Assembly: GCA_964236735.1 (NCBI GenBank)
Contig: CAXSFM010000010.1
Coordinates: forward strand, 62,001-126,000
From: JAIVJG01 sp964236735
GTDB taxonomy: Bacteria; Acidobacteriota; Blastocatellia; Pyrinomonadales; Pyrinomonadaceae
Length of the DNA: 64,000 bases
Direction: 5' to 3'
The notes under the pieces are model-generated. The model was not told the origin of the DNA. It did not search any database and saw only the letters and a list, made by a program, of their open reading frames with translations. Position numbers and translations under genes: made by a program. Numbering within the stretch: the stretch's first letter is position 1; every line of letters starts with the position of its first letter. Shown here piece by piece: positions 57,401 through 64,000 of this stretch.

Positions 57401-59512
57401 TCAATTAGAACTCTTGGTTTCGGAAGTAGTGGCGGCTGCGGGTGGCCCCTGCTTGAGCGAGATGGTGTGATTGTCCTGCTTGTAAATCGTGTCGAAGAAT
57501 TGTTTGAGCGGTTCGTAGGCGGCAGTCGGGAAAACCGAAGCCCCGCCATCCTTGCGCGGATCAAATGAGAATTTGCGCGAGTAGAACAGCGTGTGGCCGT
57601 CGGTCGTCACACCTACCTTCGGTTCGTAACGGCTCAAGCCGGCGATGCTGAAAGGTGACGGCGCGTCGGCGTGGTCGAGGCTGTAGCCTGCGGGCAAATC
57701 AATCTCCACGTTATCGGCTTCCGACCACGAATAGTGAAAGTAGATGTCATTTTTGCGCGCGCTCGTCGTGAACACCGCGTTGAGGCCATGCTGAAAAAAG
57801 GCCGGTTGCAAAAACAGACGCTTGCCGGTTCGTTGCGCGTAAGCCGGCACTTTGATGTGAAAGCTATAGACGAAGGGCTTGACGGGATCGGTGACGTTTT
57901 CGATTTTGATGTCCGACATCTCGACGCCGCCCATGCGCGACTTGAACTTGTTCTTCAACGTCTCTTCGCGCTCGGCGGGCGAGTCATCATCGTTGAATTC
58001 CTTGAGCTCGGCGGCCATGTGTCCCGTATATTCGATTCGCACGTCGCCTTCGAGCGTGCCCTCTTCGTCGAGTTTGAACTTGCCCGTGCGCGTCTCCACT
58101 GTTTTCTCCGGCCCGGAGATCGGCGTCTTGACGAAGGCCGGCTCTTTCGGGTCGGAGATGAGCGCGTCCTGTCCCTCCTCCTGCCAGAGCAGCATCCCGT
58201 ATGGAACGTAAGTGCTCAACGGGTCGAAGAAGCGCCAACCGTCACCGACTTTGACGGCGATGTCGTAGGTACGCATGAAATAATCGTCCGGGAAACTGGC
58301 GTCGAAGAAGATGTCGTCGCGTTTCGCGAGAAAGGCGATGCGCGCCTCAAAGCCGACGGCGGTTGCCAGCGCGGCGAACAGCGCGTCAATGTCTTTGCCG
58401 GTTCCGATGCCGCGCTTCAAAGTGTCGGCGGGCGAATTGTTGTCCTTCGCCTTGTCTCGCTCGACGGGCGTCATGCCGTTGGCATCGTCGTAAACGTTTT
58501 TGATTTGCGTGCGACAAAACTCGAAGAGTCGTTCGAGTTTTTGTTCGGGCGTGGTCGCATCACCGATGAGTTCGGCGGCCTTGCGCTTGACCTCATCGCC
58601 CACCTTGATGGATTGCCTTGTGGTCGCGTACTTCTCCTTACCATACTCTTTCCAGAATTCCTGCGCCGAAAGTTTTTTGTCTTCGGAGTAATAGATGAGC
58701 AACCACGGGCGCACGGAATATTCGGGAGGACTGTTCAACTCTTCATGAAAGGCCGGAACATTCGTCAACGTCATACTATAGTAGCCGTCTTTCTCTTTGA
58801 CGATGGGCGGCATCTTCGCCTGAAAGAACTTCGCGCGCATTCCGTAAGGAAATCTCGGATCGCTGAATGGTTTGACGTAATACTTGACGGACTGGACGGG
58901 AATATCACGAGATAATTCCAGACGGTCGTAGTCGCTGATTTCGTTGCCGCGTATTTCTCTCCAGCGGTATTCGATGATTGAACCCGGCTCGACGCCCGGC
59001 ATCGCGAACGACTTGGCATTAACCTTGAGGCCGCTGGCCCTGACGATGGTGCGCTCGAAGACATCTTCTTTTTTCAACTCGACGATGCTGCCGTCGGGCT
59101 TGATGGTGCGCCCGACCACATCTGTAATCTTGATTTCGCGCCCGCCGAATTTTGGCGCGAGGATGTCCACTTTGCTCTGCGACTCGCGCCCGCGCTCGGT
59201 AAACACCTTGATGCGGACGTAATGGTTGAGCACGGTGCGCGGGCTTCTGCCTATTCCCGCGTCATAATACGCGGAGCGTGCAGCGCCTTCGATTTCGGTG
59301 GCGACGCGCACTTCCCAGAAAAGCACTTCGGCGTCGGCGTCCTTTTCAACGACCGGCTCTTTCAAAGCCAACTGCGCCGGATCAATCGGACGCCAGTCCT
59401 TCAAGTCATCGCCGTAAGCATACGCGGGAGAAGATGCCGTCGAGGCGGCGAACATCAAGAGACAAGCTAGGGAGCAGAGAAAACTGCGTCCGAAGGGGCG
59501 AGGGAAATTCAT
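57401..59512 (-). CDS. Exported DUF3857/transglutaminase-like protein, paralogue 2 (Cys replaced)
   Basis: A 703-residue paralogue of the next gene. The signal peptide is FGRSFLCSLACLLMFAASTASS. DUF3857 is near 60-260 (FTERGRESQSKVDILAPKFGG, PGVEPGSIIEYRWREI). In the transglutaminase block the sequence reads RGIGTGKDIDALFAALATAVGF where paralogue 1 has YGDCKDKANLMRAML; the catalytic Cys position is Gly, so this copy is probably not an active transglutaminase. The remaining fold (DDYFMRTYDIAVKVGDGWRFFDP) is intact. The ATG at 59512 follows GAGAGG; a longer frame upstream is not supported. Confidence 0.87.
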   Translation of the reverse strand: MNFPRPFGRSFLCSLACLLMFAASTASSPAYAYGDDLKDWRPIDPAQLALKEPVVEKDADAEVLFWEVRVATEIEGAARSAYYDAGIGRSPRTVLNHYVRIKVFTERGRESQSKVDILAPKFGGREIKITDVVGRTIKPDGSIVELKKEDVFERTIVRASGLKVNAKSFAMPGVEPGSIIEYRWREIRGNEISDYDRLELSRDIPVQSVKYYVKPFSDPRFPYGMRAKFFQAKMPPIVKEKDGYYSMTLTNVPAFHEELNSPPEYSVRPWLLIYYSEDKKLSAQEFWKEYGKEKYATTRQSIKVGDEVKRKAAELIGDATTPEQKLERLFEFCRTQIKNVYDDANGMTPVERDKAKDNNSPADTLKRGIGTGKDIDALFAALATAVGFEARIAFLAKRDDIFFDASFPDDYFMRTYDIAVKVGDGWRFFDPLSTYVPYGMLLWQEEGQDALISDPKEPAFVKTPISGPEKTVETRTGKFKLDEEGTLEGDVRIEYTGHMAAELKEFNDDDSPAEREETLKNKFKSRMGGVEMSDIKIENVTDPVKPFVYSFHIKVPAYAQRTGKRLFLQPAFFQHGLNAVFTTSARKNDIYFHYSWSEADNVEIDLPAGYSLDHADAPSPFSIAGLSRYEPKVGVTTDGHTLFYSRKFSFDPRKDGGASVFPTAAYEPLKQFFDTIYKQDNHTISLKQGPPAAATTSETKSSN

Positions 59513-59886
59513 CAGACTAAACCTCTCAATTTTGGGCTGCGATTTGAGTTCAGAACAACGTCGGGTGGCGACGTTCAAGTGTGCCGGCTGTCCGGTCAAG
59601 CAACGTTCGGGAGGAAAACCGCCGCTCCAGACTAAGGCCGGATTTTACAGGAGCGCAATCCGGCGGCGCAAGTGGAGAAATCCTCTCGACGCAGGTTAAA
59701 AACGCGGCGACATCAACCTCATCTTTGACGCCCGCTCCGCCCCGTGAATTGTGTGCGAAACGCGAGACCGCGAGCCGCTTTTATCTGCGCCATCCGCGCT
59801 TGTTTTTCGTGTTATAATCCGCCTTCAGTTTTTGGCTCTCAAACACATACGCAAGTATTTTTAAGTCCATTGAGGAGGATTGAGTA
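59513..59886. other. 374-bp divergent intergenic region
   Basis: It holds the leaders of the DUF3857 gene (minus) and fbaB (plus). A TATAAT box at 59813-59818 and a GAGGAGG at 59872-59878 belong to fbaB. Nothing else is recognised. Confidence 0.5.
59813..59818 (+). promoter_or_regulatory. Probable -10 box of fbaB
   Basis: TATAAT, 69 bases upstream of the fbaB ATG. No good -35 hexamer is seen at the usual spacing (the sequence there is CCATCC), so the call is tentative. Confidence 0.4.
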
Positions 59887-60987
59887 ATGGCTACGGAACT
59901 CAAGCGCGGGGACACGGCGCTCAACAAGATCGAGGAACTGCTGGGCGATGACGCGCGCTCGCTGCTCGACCACAGCACGCAGACGATTTCAAAAGAAGTG
60001 ATACAGATTCCCGGCCCCGACTTCGTTGACCGCGTGTGGGCGCAATCGGATCGTAATCCGCAGGTGCTACGCTCGCTCCAGAGTCTGTTCAGCGCCGGGC
60101 GACTCGCCGGCACGGGCTATCTCTCAATCCTTCCGGTGGATCAGGGCATCGAGCATTCGGCGGGCGCATCGTTTGCGCCGAACCCGCAATACTTCGATCC
60201 CGCGAACATCGTGCGTCTCGCGATGGAAGGCGGATGCAACGCCGTCGCTTCCACCTTCGGCGTGCTCGGCATCGTCGCGCGCAAGTACGCGCACAAAATT
60301 CCCTTCATCGTCAAAATCAATCACAACGAGTTGCTCACTTATCCGAACAAGTTCGATCAAGTCCTCTTCGGTACGGTTGACCAAGCGCGCGACATGGGCG
60401 CGGTCGCCATCGGCGCGACGATTTATTTCGGCTCGGACGAGTCCACGCGGCAGATTACGGAGATTAGCCGCAGCTTCGCCTACGCGCACGAACTCGGCAT
60501 GGCGACGATTCTATGGTGCTACCTCCGCAACCCCGCGTTCAAAACCAAAGAGGGCGACATGCACACCGCCGCCGACTTGACCGCGCAGGCCAATCATCTC
60601 GGCGTCACGATTCAGGCCGACATCATCAAACAGAAACTGCCAGAGCGTAACGGCGGCTACACCGCGCTCAACGCCGGCGGCGTTTCATACGGCAAGAGCA
60701 ATCCGAAAATGTACTCAGACCTCTCGACCGACAGCCCAGTTGATCTCGTCCGTTATCAGGTGGCGAACTGTTACATGGGACGCTGCGGCTTGATTAACTC
60801 CGGCGGCGAGTCGAAGGGACAGAGCGACATGGCCGACGCCGTCCGCACCGCTGTCATCAACAAACGCGGCGGCGGCATGGGATTGATTTCGGGACGCAAA
60901 GCATTCCAGCGTCCGATGAATGAAGGCGTCGCGCTCTTGAACGCCATTCAGGATGTTTACTTGACCGAAGAAATCACGGTCGCCTAG
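59887..60987 (+). CDS. fbaB: Class I fructose-bisphosphate aldolase, FbaB/DhnA type
   Basis: A 366-residue cytosolic aldolase of glycolysis/gluconeogenesis. It is very close to E. coli FbaB throughout: AGRLAGTGYLSILPVDQGIEHSAGASFA, HNELLTYPNKFDQVLFG, GATIYFGSDESTRQI, ADIIKQKLPE with the Schiff-base-type Lys, and VRTAVINKRGGGMGLISGRKAF. An N-terminal extension of ~15 residues precedes the E. coli start. It has a strong GAGGAGG ribosome-binding site and a TATAAT box. No other glycolytic gene is adjacent. Confidence 0.95.
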   Translation: MATELKRGDTALNKIEELLGDDARSLLDHSTQTISKEVIQIPGPDFVDRVWAQSDRNPQVLRSLQSLFSAGRLAGTGYLSILPVDQGIEHSAGASFAPNPQYFDPANIVRLAMEGGCNAVASTFGVLGIVARKYAHKIPFIVKINHNELLTYPNKFDQVLFGTVDQARDMGAVAIGATIYFGSDESTRQITEISRSFAYAHELGMATILWCYLRNPAFKTKEGDMHTAADLTAQANHLGVTIQADIIKQKLPERNGGYTALNAGGVSYGKSNPKMYSDLSTDSPVDLVRYQVANCYMGRCGLINSGGESKGQSDMADAVRTAVINKRGGGMGLISGRKAFQRPMNEGVALLNAIQDVYLTEEITVA

Positions 60988-60994
60988 ACGTAGT

Positions 60995-61071
60995 TGCCAG
61001 TGGGCAGTGGATAGTGGACAGCAGCGAGACAAGCGCTTCTCCACTGATCACTGTCCACTATCCACTGCCCA
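60995..61071. repeat. GTGGACA/GTGGGCA-class heptamer repeat, inverted arms
   Basis: Left arm GCCAGTGGGCAGTGGATAGT(GGACAG) faces ACTGATCACTGTCCACTATC(CACTGCCCA) at 61042-61071. It lies between fbaB and the ECF sigma gene; part of it may be translated as the sigma N-terminus. Confidence 0.9.
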
Positions 61072-61081
61072 TTTCTTTCTC

Positions 61082-61660
61082 TTGGAAACACCACGCGCAC
61101 AATCAGACACGGCGGACGCGGAACTCATCCGCGCCGTCGCGCGTGGCGACGAGCGAGCCTTCGCCGAACTCTACGACCTTTACAGTTCCGTCCTTTTCGG
61201 TCTCCTGCTCCGTATATTACACAGCCGCCCCGAAGCGGAGGACGTTTTGCAGGATGTGTTCCTGCAAGTGTGGCAACAGGCCGCCTCTTTCGACTCCGCG
61301 CGCGGTCGCCCGTTTACGTGGCTCGTGACGCTTGCGCGCAGCCGCGCGATTGATCGCCTGCGGTCGCTCGATTCGCGCGACCGCACAGCGCAACGCTCGA
61401 CGATGGAAGCGCCGGAGACGATTCAGACCGCGACGGACGAGCTGGCGATAAACTCCGAGCAGGGGGACATCGTGCGGGGCGCGCTCGACGAATTGCCGGA
61501 AGAGCAGAGACGGACGCTCGTCCTCGCATATCTGGAAGGGCTGTCACAGTCGGAGATTGCAACGAAGCTCGGCCAGCCGCTCGGCACGGTCAAGACACGC
61601 ACGCGCGCCGGTTTGATGAAATTGCACGGACTGCTGCGCGACCGTCTGCGGAGAGGTTAG
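61082..61660 (+). CDS. ECF sigma factor (SigK-like)
   Basis: A 192-residue sigma-70 family protein of the ECF type. Region 2 reads FAELYDLYSSVLFGLLLRIL then EAEDVLQDVFLQVWQQAASFD. Region 4 reads LDELPEEQRRTLVLAYLEG then LSQSEIATKLGQPLGTVKTR. It directs RNA polymerase to stress promoters and is held inactive by the RskA-like anti-sigma factor encoded 167 bases downstream. The start is uncertain: TTG at 61082 is used; a GTG at 61007 would add 25 residues translated from the repeat and is judged less likely. Confidence 0.9.
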   Translation: METPRAQSDTADAELIRAVARGDERAFAELYDLYSSVLFGLLLRILHSRPEAEDVLQDVFLQVWQQAASFDSARGRPFTWLVTLARSRAIDRLRSLDSRDRTAQRSTMEAPETIQTATDELAINSEQGDIVRGALDELPEEQRRTLVLAYLEGLSQSEIATKLGQPLGTVKTRTRAGLMKLHGLLRDRLRRG

Positions 61661-61827
61661 CGTTGCTGAAGACGGTGAAGAAATTGAGAGAAGTCGGAGA
61701 AATGTCGGCGCGTTAGAACACTAAGCATTGAGCGGAACGTTATCCTTTGAAAGACGTTTGAAGATGTCGGGCGCGAAACGGAAACGCGCGCAGGTTGAGT
61801 GGCTCAAAAGAGAGCTGCGAATTTTTG

Positions 61828-62730
61828 ATGAAGCACGAAGAGTACAAAGACTGGCTCGCGCTTGAAGCGTTGGGTGCGCTCGCGACGGACGAATCTCGCT
61901 CGCTCGCGGCGCATCTCTCGACGTGCGCCGAATGCCGTCCCGAACTCGACGAGTTGCGAGAGACGGCGGCGACGCTCGTTTACACAATCGCGCCCGTCGC
62001 TCCGCCCGCAAGTTTGCGCGCGCGCCTGCTTGAGAGCGTCAGGACGATTCATCAACAGTCTTCTTCAACAGAGACGTTTGACGACGTTGACCGAAACGAA
62101 AACGAAACGAGCGACACGCCCGACACGATTCACGCCGCAGGCTCGCGCACGCCGTTTGATGAATACGGCTCGTGGCAACTGCTGGCGTCGCGTCCCGCAT
62201 TGAGGTACGGCGCGCTGGCCGCCGCGCTCATCCTCTGCGCGCTCGTCGCCACGTCCGCCGTGCTGTGGAATCGCAATCGAGAGTTGCGCGCGGAAGTTGC
62301 GCGCATGGAGTCGGACGCGATCCGTTTGCAGGAGGAGTTGGCGCGCGGCCAACAGGAGTTGGTGCAGGCGCGCGACATTGAAGAGGTCGTGACGACGCCT
62401 GACGCGCCCATCACCGTGCTCGCCGGGACGAAGGAAGCGCCGGATGCGCGCGCGCGTCTCGTCTATGACAGAGGGACAGGGCGTGCCTTCCTCGCGACGA
62501 CGAATCTGCCGCCCGCGCCCGCCGGTAAACAATATCAACTCTGGTACATCGCCGGCGGCAAGCCTCTGCCCGGCGGCGTCTTCAACACGGATGCGTCTGG
62601 CCGCGCCGTGCTGCGCGACTTCGTGCCCGTTGAGGGACGCAACGCATCGCTCTTCGCCATCACGCTCGAACCGGCGGGCGGACTCTCTGCCCCCACCGGC
62701 GCGAAGTTCCTGCTCGGCGCATCTTCTTAA
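61828..62730 (+). CDS. RskA-like anti-sigma factor
   Basis: A 300-residue membrane protein. The N-terminal cytosolic part has the zinc-binding anti-sigma motif AAHLSTCAEC (H29, C33, C36). A TM helix is near 128-150 (YGALAAALILCALVATSAVLW), followed by a coiled coil (RELRAEVARMESDAIRLQEEL) and an extracytoplasmic RskA-C domain (AFLATTNLPPAPAGKQYQLW, LFAITLEPAGG). It binds and inhibits the ECF sigma factor of the preceding gene until regulated proteolysis. The ATG at 61828 is chosen; a TTG 11 codons earlier is possible. Confidence 0.9.
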   Translation: MKHEEYKDWLALEALGALATDESRSLAAHLSTCAECRPELDELRETAATLVYTIAPVAPPASLRARLLESVRTIHQQSSSTETFDDVDRNENETSDTPDTIHAAGSRTPFDEYGSWQLLASRPALRYGALAAALILCALVATSAVLWNRNRELRAEVARMESDAIRLQEELARGQQELVQARDIEEVVTTPDAPITVLAGTKEAPDARARLVYDRGTGRAFLATTNLPPAPAGKQYQLWYIAGGKPLPGGVFNTDASGRAVLRDFVPVEGRNASLFAITLEPAGGLSAPTGAKFLLGASS

Positions 62731-62840
62731 AGCGACGCCGCGGCCTCTCGTCGTTCGCCCCGCGCTTTGTTAGACTACGAATCTCTCCCGCAACAATCTG
62801 ATGATTCAACATTTCAACGTGAGCGAGGAAGGGGCGACAA

Positions 62841-63059
62841 GTGGCTAACGAAAAATCGAAATTGAAGAACCAAATTTCAGCCGAGACCGGACAGTTCGAC
62901 GCGCGTTTTATGCTCTGGCGCATGTTCTGCGCCGAAAACAACGTGCCCGTCGAGACACTGCCGAGCGATTTGCAGGGTGAAATTAAAGCGAAGTGGGACA
63001 AAGTGAAGGATGATCAACTTCATCAGCCCGCCGAAAAAGGCACGTCGTCCGAACCGTGA
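62841..63059 (+). CDS. Small hypothetical protein
   Basis: A 72-residue charged helical protein (KNQISAETGQFDARFMLWRM, NVPVETLPSDLQGEIKAKWD). No family is recognised. It has a GAGCGAGGAAGGG purine stretch before a GTG start and codon usage like its neighbours, so it is probably real. It converges on the MBL hydrolase gene, with a GTGACGA repeat between their stops. Confidence 0.65.
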   Translation: MANEKSKLKNQISAETGQFDARFMLWRMFCAENNVPVETLPSDLQGEIKAKWDKVKDDQLHQPAEKGTSSEP

Positions 63060-63079
63060 AGAGACGATGAAAGTCTGCG

Positions 63080-63170
63080 GTGACGAGTGACGAGAGGCGA
63101 GTTGGAATCAAGTCTCTGATTGCTGTTTGCTTCCTGCTCATCACTCGTCACTCGTCGCTCGTCACTGCTT
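63080..63170. repeat. GTGACGA-class heptamer repeat, inverted arms
   Basis: GTGACGAGTGACGAGAGGCG faces CTCATCACTCGTCACTCGTC(GCTCGTCACTGC). It lies between the convergent genes at 62841 and 63170, a position suited to a two-way terminator. Confidence 0.9.
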
Positions 63171-63856
63171 TATAAATATCTTCCGCCGGCGTGGATGCCC
63201 GTGAGGAACGGGTTGGTCAGACGCTCGCGCCCGATGGTCGTCTCCGCGCCGTGCCCGGAATAGACGATCACGTCGTCGCCGAGCGGCAGAATTTTATTCA
63301 CCAGCGAATCCAACAACTCTTCAGACGAGCCGCCCGGCAAATCCGTCCGCCCGATTGAACCCGCAAACAGGCAGTCGCCGACGAACACCTTCCGCTCGCG
63401 CTTCTCAAACAACACGACGTGTCCCGGCGTGTGGCCCGGACAATGCAGCACATTGAAGTTGAGACGCCCGACCGCGTAAGTCTCGCCGTCCTCCCAATAT
63501 TTTTCGACGGGCGGCGGCGCATCGTACATGAAACCCATGCGCGCCCACTCCGCGCGCGGGACGCCGATCCAAGCGGGCTGCTCCGGCAATGCCAGATAGA
63601 GCGGCACATCCGCGCGGTGCAAAATAATTTCCGCGCCCGGCCTTCTCATCTTCAGAGCCGCCACGCCGCCGACGTGATCCAGATGCGCGTGCGTCAACGC
63701 GATGGCTTGCAACTCCAATCCGTGCCGCTCAAGCGCGCGCTCGATCTCGTCCGCGTCCTCGCCCGGATCAATGCACATCGCCCGTCCGGTTTCTTCGCAA
63801 CCGAGCACGCGCGTGTGCTGCTGAAACGCCGTCAGTGTAATTTGCTCGATAATCAT
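63170..63856 (-). CDS. Glyoxalase II-like metallo-beta-lactamase-fold hydrolase
   Basis: A 228-residue cytosolic MBL hydrolase with THAHLDHVGG (H56, H58, D60, H61), CPGHTPGHVVLF, the binuclear-site Asp in VGDCLFAGSIGRTDLPGG and the final His in YSGHGAETTIGRERLTNPF. The GSIGRTDLP motif is typical of the glyoxalase II/persulfide dioxygenase-like YcbL group, which cleave thioesters such as S-lactoylglutathione. The ATG at 63856 is the best start; an earlier one would translate the hairpin at 63896-63942. Confidence 0.92.
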   Translation of the reverse strand: MIIEQITLTAFQQHTRVLGCEETGRAMCIDPGEDADEIERALERHGLELQAIALTHAHLDHVGGVAALKMRRPGAEIILHRADVPLYLALPEQPAWIGVPRAEWARMGFMYDAPPPVEKYWEDGETYAVGRLNFNVLHCPGHTPGHVVLFEKRERKVFVGDCLFAGSIGRTDLPGGSSEELLDSLVNKILPLGDDVIVYSGHGAETTIGRERLTNPFLTGIHAGGRYL

Positions 63857-63895
63857 TCTTACGTGACCCTTCCGTAGATGCGTGATGAAAGCAGA

Positions 63896-63942
63896 AGGAT
63901 GAAAGCCTGAGAGAGTCCGCTGCTCTGTCAGGCTTTCATCCT
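63896..63942 (-). terminator. 15-bp stem hairpin between two minus-strand genes
   Basis: AGGATGAAAGCCTGA / TCAGGCTTTCATCCT with a 17-nt loop. In the minus direction it is not followed by a T run (TCTGCTTTC), so termination is only possible. It lies between the gene cut at the right edge and the MBL hydrolase gene. Confidence 0.5.
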
Positions 63943-63964
63943 TCACCCCTTAATCTTCATCAAC

Positions 63965-64000
63965 TCATTTTTTCGGAGCAGTGATCGTCGTGCCGCCGTG
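63965..64000 (-). CDS. C-terminal end of an unidentified protein cut by the window edge
   Basis: The minus frame reads HGGTTITAPKK and stop at 63965, running off the right edge. Twelve codons are too few to name it. A hairpin follows it 22 bases downstream, which supports a gene end here, but another frame is possible. Confidence 0.35.
   Translation of the reverse strand, partial: HGGTTITAPKK

Overview
The window is about 61% GC with dense, long genes on both strands. Its protein repertoire suggests a soil-type Acidobacteriota, probably class Blastocatellia. The indicators are a Thermus-type isocitrate dehydrogenase with an extra C-terminal domain, DUF3857 transglutaminase-like exported proteins, a DUF4214/cytochrome c/beta-propeller giant, carboxypeptidase-regulatory beta-barrels, RskA-type anti-sigma factors, and redoxins with a CPVSNGYNERM motif. 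The taxonomy is inference; there is no rRNA or tRNA gene in the window.

Layout. 1-3.4 kb: a lamin-tail surface protein running off the left edge, icd, and a DinB-like protein. 3.4-9.3 kb: a visibly AT-richer defence island with a two-part adenine methyltransferase, an orphan antitoxin, an antitoxin/PIN pair, and a GIY-YIG nuclease fused to a helicase, which together read as an ATP-dependent restriction-modification system. 9.4-11.9 kb: purE-purK, then a secreted rhodanese whose catalytic cysteine codon is TGA, followed by a SECIS-like hairpin (candidate selenoprotein). 12-16.2 kb: a MoxR-type AAA+ / VWA pair, split by an Uma2 gene and a VapBC-like pair with a frameshifted toxin, with a rearrangement scar between them. 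16.2-30.7 kb: a stressosome-like sensor, a NUDIX-MBL fusion, a YedY-like oxidoreductase, a cytosolic subtilase, a CDP-alcohol transferase, a D-2-hydroxyacid dehydrogenase, a DASS transporter, HicBA, an AT-rich orphan gene, and an NtrC-type regulator. 30.8-40 kb: a cytochrome/propeller protein, a 1000-aa histidine kinase (possible partner of the NtrC-type regulator) and an outer-membrane-like barrel. 40-52 kb: an M16 peptidase, an NHL-repeat protein, a WalJ-like MBL hydrolase, a lipoprotein, and purB, purS, purQ and purL interspersed with redox and zinc-ribbon genes. 52-64 kb: an SGNH hydrolase, a class IV aminotransferase, two adjacent DUF3857 proteins, fbaB, an ECF sigma/anti-sigma pair and a glyoxalase-II-like hydrolase.

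Two families of dispersed repeats run through the window. One is a REP-like palindrome seen twice with compensatory changes. The other is a set of heptamer-type tandem repeats (GTGATGA, GTGACGA, GGCAGAA, AAAAGGC and GTGGACA classes) arranged as inverted arms at gene ends. In several places these repeats have become part of coding sequence: the signal peptide of a lipoprotein, the C-terminal tail of PurB and possibly the N-terminus of the sigma factor.

How the genes work together: the pur genes supply much of de novo IMP/AMP synthesis (PurE/K, PurS/Q/L, PurB). The kinase and the NtrC-type regulator could form one two-component system. The sigma/anti-sigma genes form a stress switch. The strongest candidates for new biology are the Sec-type rhodanese, the GIY-YIG-helicase restriction island and the heptamer repeat network.
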